Made by a program: the position numbers and the translations under genes. This document shows positions 54,730 to 62,317 of a DNA stretch of 64,000 nucleotides, one piece after another. Every line of letters starts with the position of its first letter. The stretch's first letter is position 1. Origin of the DNA: Gordonia hankookensis (GTDB lineage: Bacteria; Actinomycetota; Actinomycetes; Mycobacteriales; Mycobacteriaceae); contig NZ_JACWMS010000004.1 of NCBI RefSeq assembly GCF_014673215.1, forward strand, positions 1-64,000, read 5' to 3'. The notes beneath the pieces were generated by a model, which was not told the origin of the DNA, did no database searches, and saw only the letters and a list, made by a program, of their open reading frames with translations.

Positions 54730-55635
54730 TCAGCTGAAACGGACGGCAGGCACGCCACAGGAACCGAGGTAGCGCGCGGTGCGCTGGGCGATCGGCAGCG
54801 GGGCGTCGGGGGCGCACGGGTACATGTCCTGTTCGACGATCGCGAAGATGTCGACGTCGAGGTCGGCGACGGCGTCGAGCAGCGGTGGCATCTCCGGGAT
54901 GCCGCGCGGCGGTTCGGTCATCGCGCCGAGACGGACCGCCTCACCGAACGGCAGGTCGTCGGCGGCGACCTTGGCCCGCACGGCCTCGTCGACCTGCTTG
55001 AGATGTAGATAGCCGAGGCGCTCGGGGTGCTTGCGGATGATGGCGAGATTGTCGCCGCCGCAGTAGCTCACGTGCCCGGTGTCCAGGCACAAGTTGACGA
55101 ACTCGCCGTCGGTGTTCTCGAGGAACCGATAGATGTTCGGCTCGGTGTCCACGTGGCTGTCCGCGTGCGGGTGGTACTGGGCGCGCACACCGTACTTCTC
55201 GAACATGGCCTTGCCGAGTTCGTTCATGCCCCGGGTCTTGGCGAGCCATTGGTCGTCGGTGAGGTGGCGATCCTCGAGGACAACACCGGTCGCCGGGTCG
55301 CGCCACATCTCCGGGATCACCACCACATGCTTTCCGCCTACGGCTGCGGTGAGCTCGGCGACGTCCTCGATCTGAGACCACACGGCATCCCAGGAATCGT
55401 CTTGGTGGAGGTGCTCGAAGACGGTGCCCGCAGACAACTTCAGGCCGCGCTCGCCGAGTTCGTCGCGGAGCTGTTGCGGGTCGGTCGGCAGATAGCCGAA
55501 GGGGCCGAGTTCGATCCATTCGTAGCCGGATGCGGCGACCTCGTCGAGGAATCGGGTGTAGGGGGTCTGCTGGGGATCCTCGGGGAACCAGACGCCCCAG
55601 GAATCGGGCGCAGAACCGACGATGATGTTGCTCAC
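54730..55635 (-). CDS. IolE-like inosose dehydratase/TIM-barrel isomerase
   Basis: The 301-residue TIM-barrel product has SAPDSWGVWFPEDPQQTPYTRFLDE at the N-terminus, close to the start pattern of IolE (2-keto-myo-inositol dehydratase). It also has IELGPFGYLP, YHPHADSHV, CLDTGHVSYCGGDN and YLHLKQVD, which carry the metal ligands. The C-terminus VEQDMYPC fits too. It follows the dehydrogenase at 55658 by 22 bp. The pair looks like an inositol-dehydrogenase and dehydratase step, but no iolB/C/D genes are in the window. Confidence 0.85.
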   Translation of the reverse strand: MSNIIVGSAPDSWGVWFPEDPQQTPYTRFLDEVAASGYEWIELGPFGYLPTDPQQLRDELGERGLKLSAGTVFEHLHQDDSWDAVWSQIEDVAELTAAVGGKHVVVIPEMWRDPATGVVLEDRHLTDDQWLAKTRGMNELGKAMFEKYGVRAQYHPHADSHVDTEPNIYRFLENTDGEFVNLCLDTGHVSYCGGDNLAIIRKHPERLGYLHLKQVDEAVRAKVAADDLPFGEAVRLGAMTEPPRGIPEMPPLLDAVADLDVDIFAIVEQDMYPCAPDAPLPIAQRTARYLGSCGVPAVRFS

Positions 55636-55657
55636 TTGTGTTGTCCCTTCAGATGTT

Positions 55658-56674
55658 TCAGATGGTGGCGGTAGACAGTGCCGGATATGTGATGGTCTCG
55701 GGGCCGCCCGAGCGCAGAGACCTGGTGGCGGCCTCGGCGATCGCCTGGGCCGCGAGGGCCTCGGGCAGGGTCGGGCCGATGGGGGTGCCGGAATCGAGCG
55801 CGGAGACGAAGTGGTCGAGCGCGCTGCGATAGGTCGGGGCGACGCGCTCGAACCAGCCGGGATGCATGCCGTCGGTGACGAGGCTCCCTGCCCGATAACG
55901 GGTGACCGACCCGACTCGCTGCCGTCCGGCCTCGATCATCCCGGTGGAGCCGAGGACCTCGATGCGTTCGTCGTATCCGTAGCCGATGCGGCGCGTGCTG
56001 TCGATCTGCACCAGTGTCCCGGTGGGCATGCGCAGGATCACCGCCGACGTGTCGACGTCGCCGAGCTCGGTCATCCGGGGGTCGGTGAACACCGATCCTG
56101 CCGCGAACACCGACACGGGGTCCTCTCCGGTGATCCAGCGCGCGAGGTCGAAGAAGTGCACGGTCTGATCCCTCATCTGACCGCCGGAGACGGCGACGTA
56201 GTCCAACGGTGGCAGGACCGGACCTCGGGTGGTCATCTGGACGAGTTCGACGGTGCCGATCTCGCCGGCGCGTACCGCGTGATGGAGTTCCGCGTAGTCA
56301 CGGTCGAAGCGCCGGTTGAAGTCGACCATCATCGGGCGTCCGGTGGTCCCCACCTCGCCGACGACGTCGATCGCATGGTGCAGATCGAGATCGATCGGCT
56401 TCTCGCAGAGAACGGCCAGTCCGGACGTCGCGGCGCGTCGGAGGTGATCGGCATGTGTGTCGGTCGATGAGGCGATCAACACCGCGTCGACTTCTGATGG
56501 GGCGAAGGCAGCATCGAGATCGATTGCCCGAGTGAGGTTCCGGGTGGCGAGGTCGGTGGAGCGAGCGGCGTCGACGTCGTAGACGCCGACGAACTCGACA
56601 CCCGGATGCGCGGCGAGGTTCTCGGCATGGACCGAGCCGATGAACCCTGCGCCGATCAACGCCATGCGGACCAT
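55658..56674 (-). CDS. Gfo/Idh/MocA-family dehydrogenase, inositol 2-dehydrogenase-like
   Basis: The 338-residue product has the Rossmann start MALIGAGFIGSVHAENLA and LCEKPIDLD. The segment MMVDFNRRFDRDYAELHHAV closely resembles inositol 2-dehydrogenase (IolG), and GGQMRDQTVHFFDLARWITG carries the catalytic Asp/His. The ATG at 56674 follows GAAGGAG; the frame to 56764 would run into the operator. It is the first gene of the operon, divergent from the LacI regulator. Confidence 0.87.
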   Translation of the reverse strand: MVRMALIGAGFIGSVHAENLAAHPGVEFVGVYDVDAARSTDLATRNLTRAIDLDAAFAPSEVDAVLIASSTDTHADHLRRAATSGLAVLCEKPIDLDLHHAIDVVGEVGTTGRPMMVDFNRRFDRDYAELHHAVRAGEIGTVELVQMTTRGPVLPPLDYVAVSGGQMRDQTVHFFDLARWITGEDPVSVFAAGSVFTDPRMTELGDVDTSAVILRMPTGTLVQIDSTRRIGYGYDERIEVLGSTGMIEAGRQRVGSVTRYRAGSLVTDGMHPGWFERVAPTYRSALDHFVSALDSGTPIGPTLPEALAAQAIAEAATRSLRSGGPETITYPALSTATI

Positions 56675-56718
56675 TCGAGTGCGCTCCTTCTGTCGGAAAC
56701 CGGCGAACTGTGGGAGAG

Positions 56719-56756
56719 TGGGACCAGCGATTGGGACAAGTATGGGACCGGTCCCA
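56719..56756. promoter_or_regulatory. LacI-type operator with extra half-sites
   Basis: A perfect 14-bp palindrome with a central CG, TGGGACCGGTCCCA (56743-56756), has the form bound by LacI-family dimers. Two further half-sites, TGGGACC (56719) and TGGGACA (56732), lie upstream at 11-13 bp spacing. The sites lie between the divergent dehydrogenase (start 56674) and lacI-type gene (start 56802). Confidence 0.8.
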
Positions 56757-56788
56757 GTCACCATACGTGGTGCAGATCACCAGGGCAA

Positions 56789-56794
56789 TAGGAT
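56789..56794 (+). promoter_or_regulatory. -10 box for the leaderless LacI-family gene
   Basis: TAGGAT lies 7 nt before the GTG at 56802. It contains the in-frame ATG at 56793, which therefore cannot be the start of this transcript. Confidence 0.55.
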
Positions 56795-56801
56795 GACGAT
56801 T

Positions 56802-57854
56802 GTGAGTGTTGACGAAGTGAATCCCGATGGCGGTGCTGCCGCCGTCGGCGGTCGACGAGCGGCGACGATCCGCGACGTTGCCGCTCACGCGGGCGTGTCG
56901 AAGTCCGTGGTGTCGAGGGTGGTGCGCGACGAACCGAATGTCAGCGAGGAACGTCGGGAGCGGGTGCGCGCGGCGATGGCCGAACTCGGCTACCGGCCGA
57001 ACTCCATCGCGCGAGGACTGTCCGAGGCCCGTAGCGGCACCGTCGGTGTGGTGATCAACGACCTGCGGAACCCGTGGTACGTCAGTCTGATCGAAGGCCT
57101 GGCGACGACACTGGACGCGGTCGATCTCGCGCCGATCCTGGTGGACAGTCGACTCGACCACCAGGTCGGCCGCGACACCGTGGAGACATTGCTGTCCCGG
57201 CAGGTGGATGGTCTGGTGGTGGTCGGTACGACCGACGCACGTGTCGATGTCGAGCGGGCGGCGCAGTCGATGCCGGTGGTGCTCGCCGGCACCCTCGAGC
57301 CGGATCTCCCAACCGTGGACGTCGCGGTCGATGACGATCTCGTCGGCGCGAGGCTGGCCACCGAACACCTTCTTGCGCTGGGGCATCGCCGACTTGCGCA
57401 CATCCAGGGGCCGGGCTTGGTCGGGTCGCTCCGTCGGCAGGGATTCGAGGAGACCATCGCCGCGTCGGGTGCGGCGGTCGAGTCCGTGATGGTGGACTAC
57501 GGCGGCATGACCGAGGACGGGGGACATGCGGCGGCCGCGCGACTACTCGACTCCGCTGCACCACCCACCGCGATCTTCGGCTTCAACGACATGACCTGCC
57601 TGGGTGCGATGTCGGCGGCCGACGACCGAGGCATCTCGGTGCCGGGTGACCTGGCGCTCCTGGGCTACGACAACACGCAGCTGGCCGGCCTGCGCCACAT
57701 CTCGCTGACCTCCATCGACAACGGGAACTTCACCGTCGGTGCGCAGGCGGCGAAGTTCCTCATCCAGCGCATGGACCGGCTCACCGCCCCGCGGCTTGTC
57801 TACCGGCACACGCCCGAACTGGTGGTCAGACGGACGACGGCGGCACCCCGCTGA
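56802..57854 (+). CDS. LacI-family transcriptional regulator
   Basis: The 350-residue repressor has a short acidic start and the LacI helix-turn-helix (TIRDVAAHAGVSKSVVSRVV) with hinge ELGYRPNSIARGLSEARS. A periplasmic-binding-type sensor domain follows, with VGVVINDLRNPWYVSLIEG and FNDMTCLGAMSAADDRGI. It should bind TGGGACCGGTCCCA and be released by a sugar or cyclitol. The GTG at 56802 fits the leaderless promoter; the ATG at 56793 would add three residues. It is divergent from the dehydrogenase operon. Confidence 0.9.
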   Translation: MSVDEVNPDGGAAAVGGRRAATIRDVAAHAGVSKSVVSRVVRDEPNVSEERRERVRAAMAELGYRPNSIARGLSEARSGTVGVVINDLRNPWYVSLIEGLATTLDAVDLAPILVDSRLDHQVGRDTVETLLSRQVDGLVVVGTTDARVDVERAAQSMPVVLAGTLEPDLPTVDVAVDDDLVGARLATEHLLALGHRRLAHIQGPGLVGSLRRQGFEETIAASGAAVESVMVDYGGMTEDGGHAAAARLLDSAAPPTAIFGFNDMTCLGAMSAADDRGISVPGDLALLGYDNTQLAGLRHISLTSIDNGNFTVGAQAAKFLIQRMDRLTAPRLVYRHTPELVVRRTTAAPR

Positions 57855-57878
57855 TGTTCGAGCAGGGCGCCGCCGTCG
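57835..57878. terminator. bidirectional terminator between the LacI-family gene and doxX
   Basis: A perfect 10-bp outer stem, CGACGGCGGC (57835-57844) and GCCGCCGTCG (57869-57878), continues into an inner stem CCCCGCT/AGCAGGG with one mismatch. It contains the stop codon of the regulator and ends 4 bp before the stop of doxX, so it can end both transcripts. Confidence 0.75.
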
Positions 57879-57881
57879 GAC

Positions 57882-58256
57882 TCAGCCGCGGGCGTACAGG
57901 GCCAATGCGACGAGCGCGGGCTGGCCGAACAACCGGATGAGACGTTTGCGATCCGAGTCCAGACCGAACGCATCGATCTTGTTGCGGTACTGATGGATGT
58001 TGCCCGGGAACACCGCGACGAAGAACGCCGCAGTCAGGGCGCCCAGCGTGCGACGCTGTTTCGGTAGTCCGACGAGCCCGAGTCCGAGCCCGATCTCGGC
58101 GACGCCGGAGGCGAGCACGGTGGCATCCGCGCCGAGGGGGACGAAGTCCGGCACCTGAGCCTGGAACTCCTTGCGCTGGAACGTCATGTGTCCTACGCCC
58201 GCCGTGGTGAGGATGACACCAAGCGTCAGGCCGGCGACGCGGTGTGCGTCAGTCAT
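57882..58256 (-). CDS. DoxX-family membrane protein
   Basis: This 124-residue protein has four hydrophobic segments. DoxX features are GVILTTAGVGHMTFQRKEF near residue 12, the SGVAEIGLGLGLV helix and FPGNIHQYRNKIDAFGL. DoxX proteins are linked to oxidative-stress defence and redox at the membrane. The ATG at 58256 overlaps the 3' end of ohr by 8 bp, so it is the third gene of ohrR-ohr-doxX. Confidence 0.85.
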   Translation of the reverse strand: MTDAHRVAGLTLGVILTTAGVGHMTFQRKEFQAQVPDFVPLGADATVLASGVAEIGLGLGLVGLPKQRRTLGALTAAFFVAVFPGNIHQYRNKIDAFGLDSDRKRLIRLFGQPALVALALYARG

Positions 58257-58671
58257 CGGCGAGTGAGAGTGCGACGTCGATGTTGCCGCGTGTCGCATTG
58301 GAGTACGGGCACACCTCGTGGGCCTTGTCGACCAGCGACTTCGCTGTTGCATCATCGACCGACGGGAGTGACACCTCGAGCTCGACCGCGAGCCCGAAAC
58401 CGCCCGATTCGGTGGAACCGAGCGAAACCCGGGCTCCGACAGCAGAATCGGTCACATCCGCGCCTGCCTGGCCGGCCACGAGTCGCAGGGCGCTGTGAAA
58501 GCAGGCGGCATACCCGGCCGCGAAGAGCTGCTCGGGGTTCGTGCCGACCCCGGAGCCGCCGAGTTCCTTCGGCATGTCGAGGTCGACGTCGAGCTTGCCG
58601 TCGGAGGTCCGGGCATGTCCGTTACGACCATCGCCGGTCGCCAGTGCCTCTGCCGTGTAGATCGCCTTCAT
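58249..58671 (-). CDS. ohr: organic hydroperoxide resistance protein
   Basis: Ohr reduces organic hydroperoxides using thiols. The 140-residue OsmC-fold protein has the reactive Cys57 (GYAACFHSAL) and resolving Cys121 (HEVCPYSNATRGN), and the start pattern YTAEALATGDGRNG. The length is typical. Its start overlaps the stop of ohrR (ATGA) and GAAAGGA lies upstream. Expression should follow OhrR oxidation. Confidence 0.94.
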   Translation of the reverse strand: MKAIYTAEALATGDGRNGHARTSDGKLDVDLDMPKELGGSGVGTNPEQLFAAGYAACFHSALRLVAGQAGADVTDSAVGARVSLGSTESGGFGLAVELEVSLPSVDDATAKSLVDKAHEVCPYSNATRGNIDVALSLADD

Positions 58672-59228
58672 GATGTGATTCCTTTCGGTGATGCGGGCGC
58701 GTCGAGGTGTCGGCGCAACTCGTCGGTGAGTTCGTGCAGGGTGGTGCGGAGCGCGATGAGTGCCGCGGGGTCGAACGAGACGTCGGTGTCCGATCCCGCT
58801 GGGCCCGATCCCGCCGGGCCCGATCCCGCTGGGCCCGGATCTCGTCCACCGGATTCCTCCGCGGCGGCATCGGCGATCGCCGACACGAGGGATTCGTAGA
58901 CGCAATCCGCCTGCCCGCCCAGGGCTATCCCGTCGGGGGTGAGGGCCACGGTGACCGATCGCTCGTCGTCGTCGGATCTGCGCCGGGTCAGGTAGCCGAG
59001 CGTCTCGAGTCGTCGGACGAGCGGTGACACCGTCCCGGAGTCGAGGTGGAGTCGCCGACACAGTCGGCCGATCGAGATCTCGTCTTCTTCCCAGAGCACG
59101 AGCATCGCGAGGTACTGCGGATATGTCAGTCCGAGTTCGCGCAGGCCGGGCCGCTGCGCCGCGATCACCGCACGGGATGCCGTGTAGAGGGCGAAGCAGA
59201 GCTGGTCGTCGAGCCGGACGGAGGTCAC
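58668..59228 (-). CDS. ohrR: OhrR, MarR-family peroxide-sensing repressor with a repeat insertion
   Basis: The 186-residue repressor has the peroxidatic cysteine at Cys11 (LDDQLCFALYTASRAV). The recognition helix is in LHLDSGTVSPLVRRLETLGYL and the wing is RRRSDDDERSVTVAL, all as in B. subtilis OhrR. It is about 40 residues longer than usual because a Gly-Pro-Ala-Ser-rich stretch with three GPAGS repeats is inserted between the last two helices. The GTG at 59228 has TACTGT 7 nt upstream. It probably represses the ohrR-ohr-doxX operon by binding the palindrome at 59252-59263. Confidence 0.93.
   Translation of the reverse strand: MTSVRLDDQLCFALYTASRAVIAAQRPGLRELGLTYPQYLAMLVLWEEDEISIGRLCRRLHLDSGTVSPLVRRLETLGYLTRRRSDDDERSVTVALTPDGIALGGQADCVYESLVSAIADAAAEESGGRDPGPAGSGPAGSGPAGSDTDVSFDPAALIALRTTLHELTDELRRHLDAPASPKGITS
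58786..58845. repeat. 15-bp tandem repeats inside ohrR
   Basis: The unit GGGCCCGATCCCGCY (plus strand) is present as two near-identical copies at 58801 and 58816, with diverged copies on both sides. It encodes the GPAGS repeats of OhrR, and the period keeps the frame. Confidence 0.85.
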
Positions 59229-59235
59229 CCGTCCG

Positions 59236-59241
59236 ACAGTA
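59236..59241 (-). promoter_or_regulatory. -10 box for leaderless ohrR
   Basis: On the minus strand TACTGT lies 7 nt before the GTG at 59228. Confidence 0.55.
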
Positions 59242-59251
59242 GCGCATTTAA

Positions 59252-59263
59252 GTTGTGCACAAC
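59252..59263. promoter_or_regulatory. probable OhrR operator GTTGTGCACAAC
   Basis: A perfect 12-bp palindrome lies just upstream of the ohrR -10 box, where bound repressor would block RNA polymerase. The TTGT...ACAA form is compatible with MarR-type sites. Confidence 0.6.
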
Positions 59264-59336
59264 ATGGTTGTGGGGCATTTAACCAAGCATGTCAACCAGA
59301 GTTGACGAATCGACAGATACTCGGCACCCTGGACGG

Positions 59337-59540
59337 ATGAAGACCGGAATCGACAGCGACGACGGCGATACGCCGATCGAGGAACTGGCGCGGGTGGCCG
59401 CGCTCCGCCGCGACATAGCCCGCGAGGAAGAGGTCGCGGTTGGACGTGCGCGCCATGCGGGTCTGTCGTGGGCCGAGATCGGCACTGTGCTCGGTGTCTC
59501 GAAGCAGGCGATGCACAAGAAGTATCGGAAGGTCGGATGA
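59337..59540 (+). CDS. small helix-turn-helix protein
   Basis: This 67-residue protein has a helical, charged middle (IEELARVAALRRDIAREEE) and a helix-turn-helix like sigma-factor region 4 (LSWAEIGTVLGVSKQAMHKKY). Small proteins of this form are common in actinobacteria and presumably bind DNA. The ATG at 59337 is preferred over 59289 because the extension has no family resemblance. It overlaps the following methyltransferase gene by 4 bp. Confidence 0.75.
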   Translation: MKTGIDSDDGDTPIEELARVAALRRDIAREEEVAVGRARHAGLSWAEIGTVLGVSKQAMHKKYRKVG

Positions 59541-61051
59541 GCGCGGCGCAGCCGCTGGCCGACGACGCGGTGATCGATGCGCTGGGTGTCGACCTGCGAT
59601 CGGCGGGCTACAGCGCCGACGGCGTGGCCGATCTGCTGGGTGAGGAAGCGAACGAGGCTCTCGGCCGGGGGATCTGGTGGCCTGCGCTGCACGCCACCCG
59701 GCGGGCGCAGGAGGACTCGTCCCGACTCGCCACGGTGATCAGGCTCTTCCTCCTGGGTGCCGATGAAACGGAAGCGGCGGTTGCACAAGCGTTTCCCACC
59801 GCGGGGATCGATGCGCTGATCGCCAACGGTGTGTTGGCCAGGTTCGGCGCCGAGATGATCCGCGCGACGCTCGACATCCGGCCCCACGCCGACGACGTCC
59901 GCGAGTACCTGGTCGTATCGGACCAGGATGCGGTGATGAGGTCGGGGCCGGTCGACCGTGCACACGTGCTCGGGATCGGTGGCGCATCGGTGTCATTGGC
60001 GCGTGCGGTGATCCGCACCCCGGTGCGCCGCGCGCTCGACATCGGGACCGGTTGCGGTATCCAGGCGTTGCACCTGGGCACCCATTGTGACGAGATCGTG
60101 GCCACCGACACCAATGAGCGAGCCCTCGCGCTCGCCGGTGCCACCGCACGACTCAACGGTATGCGCTGGGAGCTGCGGTCGGGCAGCCTGTTCGAGCCGG
60201 TGGCGGGCGAGCGGTTCGATCTGATCGTCTCCAACCCGCCGTTCGTCGTCGGTGCAGGCGGCCAGGATTACGTCTATCGGGATTCCGGCATGATCGGTGA
60301 TGCACTCTGCGCCGACCTGATCAGGCAGATTCCCGATCACCTGAATCCCGGTGGCACGGCGCAGATCCTGGCGAACTGGATCGTGCCGAAGGATGCGGAC
60401 TGGCGGGACCGGGTGCGTGGCTGGCTTGCCGGCACGGGCCTCGACGCCTGGGTCGTCCAGCGTGAGCTGGCCGACCCCGTCAGCTACATCTCGCTCTGGT
60501 TGTCCGATGCGGGGGAGTCTGCCAACACCGTCGCCGAACGCGGCGCGGCGTGGCTCGACTGGTTTGACGACTCCGGTATCGCAGGAATCGGGATGGGACT
60601 CATCACGATGCGCCGCCGGGAGGGTGGTGAGGCCGGGGAGCCGGACCTGGTCGTCGAGGAGATCACCGGGGCGGGGGAGGAGGTGACGGGGACCGAGGCC
60701 CAGGCATTCCTGGCCCGGCGCCACTACCTCCGGACCACGTCTGACGAGCATCTGCTCGGCGCCCGGTTGTCGACCGCACCGATCTTCCTGGAGGAACAGT
60801 CATTGCCGGGAGAGGATGGCTGGCAACAGATCTCGGCGGCCGCCCGTCGGCCGGGTGGGCCGGGTGCCGTACTCGGGGTCGACGAGGTGTCGCGAGCGCT
60901 GCTGGCGGGTTGTCGTGGGCAGGTGCCTCTCGGCGCGCTGATCGACCTGCTCGCCGGCTTTCACGGGGTGGACGAGGGAGCGCTCGCCGAGGCGGCGTTG
61001 CCGGTCGTGCGGGAAGCGATCGGCCGGGGGATTCTCTACGAGGCTACCTGA
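59537..61051 (+). CDS. SAM-dependent methyltransferase (HemK-like NPPF motif) with extra domains
   Basis: The 504-residue protein has an N-terminal helical domain (about 1-130) and a Rossmann methyltransferase core (about 145-310). The core's SAM loop is ALDIGTGCGIQAL and its catalytic VSNPPFV motif is typical of enzymes that modify Gln or adenine nitrogens. A long C-terminal domain follows. Proteins of this layout are found across actinobacteria without a known target. The start overlaps the HTH gene (ATGA). Confidence 0.85.
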   Translation: MSAAQPLADDAVIDALGVDLRSAGYSADGVADLLGEEANEALGRGIWWPALHATRRAQEDSSRLATVIRLFLLGADETEAAVAQAFPTAGIDALIANGVLARFGAEMIRATLDIRPHADDVREYLVVSDQDAVMRSGPVDRAHVLGIGGASVSLARAVIRTPVRRALDIGTGCGIQALHLGTHCDEIVATDTNERALALAGATARLNGMRWELRSGSLFEPVAGERFDLIVSNPPFVVGAGGQDYVYRDSGMIGDALCADLIRQIPDHLNPGGTAQILANWIVPKDADWRDRVRGWLAGTGLDAWVVQRELADPVSYISLWLSDAGESANTVAERGAAWLDWFDDSGIAGIGMGLITMRRREGGEAGEPDLVVEEITGAGEEVTGTEAQAFLARRHYLRTTSDEHLLGARLSTAPIFLEEQSLPGEDGWQQISAAARRPGGPGAVLGVDEVSRALLAGCRGQVPLGALIDLLAGFHGVDEGALAEAALPVVREAIGRGILYEAT

Positions 61052-61098
61052 CGTGGGTGTCGCCCGCATTCACGTTGTGCGACAGCACATCTCACGTC
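61050..61098. terminator. possible bidirectional terminator between convergent genes
   Basis: Two nested stems, GACGTG/CACGTC (61050-61055 and 61093-61098) and TGTCGC/GCGACA (61058-61063 and 61079-61084), fill the gap between the methyltransferase and the PLP enzyme. The stems are short and there is no U-tract. Confidence 0.4.
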
Positions 61099-61108
61099 CG
61101 AGGCGGTG

Positions 61109-62317
61109 TCAACCGAAGGTAGCGTCCAAGGCGTGACGGAGGTCTGATTCGAGGTCGGCGTGATCCTCGAGGCCGACCGAGAACCGGAGGTGCCCCCAGC
61201 GCCGGAACTCGGCCGGGTAGGCGGCCACCCGAGGACCGTCGGCGCCGACGTGCACGATCAACGACTCGTCGTGGCCGAGGGAGACCGCAGAGGTGATCAC
61301 CCGCAGGTGGGAGACGAAACGATTCTGGTCGTCGGGGCTGCCGTTCACCGCGAACGCCATCATTCCGCCGAAGCCACGGCCGCCGAATTGTCGGGTGGCG
61401 AGCCCGTGTTGCGGGTGTGATCGCAGGCCAGGATAGGCGACGAACGCGATGCGCTCGTCGGCCTCGAGGAACTCGGCCAACCGTTGCGCATTCGACTGGT
61501 GCTGGGCCAGTCGCAGAGGGAGGGTGATCGATCCGCGCGAGATGAGCCACGCGTTGAACGGTGAGATCACCCCGCCCACATCGACCATCGCCTCGGCCTT
61601 GATCGGTTCGACGAGGTCGGTTCGCCCGATGACCGCACCGCCCATCGCGTCACCGTGCCCATTGATGTACTTCGTGAGCGAGTGGGCCACGAGATCGGCA
61701 CCATCGGTGAGTGGGCGGTACAGCGGCGGCGGGGTGAACGTCGAGTCCACCACCAGAAGTGCACCGGCGCCGTGAGCGATGTCGGCGAGGGCCGCGATGT
61801 CGGCCACCTTCGTCGTCGGGTTGGCGACGGCCTCGGTGATCAGCAATCGGGTGCTGGGGCGCACTGCCGCGCGTACGGCGTCGAGATCGGTGACGTCGAC
61901 GAAGGTGGCCTCGATCCCGTATTTGCGGGGCAACAGCGACGACCAGAGCTTCCACGTCGCCTCGTACGTGGTATCCGACACCACAACGTGGTCGCCGGTC
62001 GCGACGTGGGTGAAGAAGATCGCGTGAAGGGCGGCGACACCGGACGCGAGCGCGACGGCATCCTCACCGTGGTCGAGCGCCGCGAGCTTGCGCTGCAACG
62101 CGATCTGGTTGTCCCCCGAGTTGCGGGTGTAGAACGGCCGATCGGTCGCGGACCAGTTCATCGTGGACGGGTCGTCGGGCAGGCGATAGGAGTTCGCCAT
62201 GGTGATCGGCGTCCGGATGGCGCCCGACGGGCCCCCCGTGTTGCCGGCGTGGACACACAGCGTGTGGTCGCCGATGCCACGCAGTGGTTCCGGGTGGGAT
62301 GATTCTGTGGACGTCAT
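61109..62317 (-). CDS. Cys/Met-metabolism PLP enzyme (cystathionine/methionine gamma-lyase-like)
   Basis: The 402-residue PLP enzyme has the family motifs FYTRNSGDNQIALQRKLAAL (near 62-81), ASGVAALHAIF, DSTFTPPPLYRPL and the PLP lysine Lys216 in VAHSLTKYINGHGDAMGG. The usual ENPxNP motif is changed to EAVANPTTKV. It may cleave or make thioethers such as cystathionine or methionine. GGAG lies 8 nt before the ATG at 62317. It overlaps the preceding membrane gene by 4 bp (ATGA), an unusual pairing. Which reaction it catalyses cannot be decided. Confidence 0.88.
   Translation of the reverse strand: MTSTESSHPEPLRGIGDHTLCVHAGNTGGPSGAIRTPITMANSYRLPDDPSTMNWSATDRPFYTRNSGDNQIALQRKLAALDHGEDAVALASGVAALHAIFFTHVATGDHVVVSDTTYEATWKLWSSLLPRKYGIEATFVDVTDLDAVRAAVRPSTRLLITEAVANPTTKVADIAALADIAHGAGALLVVDSTFTPPPLYRPLTDGADLVAHSLTKYINGHGDAMGGAVIGRTDLVEPIKAEAMVDVGGVISPFNAWLISRGSITLPLRLAQHQSNAQRLAEFLEADERIAFVAYPGLRSHPQHGLATRQFGGRGFGGMMAFAVNGSPDDQNRFVSHLRVITSAVSLGHDESLIVHVGADGPRVAAYPAEFRRWGHLRFSVGLEDHADLESDLRHALDATFG

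Noticed and set aside
52796..56674. Naming the operon genes iolG, iolE and so on
   Set aside because: Family resemblance is clear for two genes, but the rest of the inositol pathway is missing from the window, so gene symbols would overstate the evidence.
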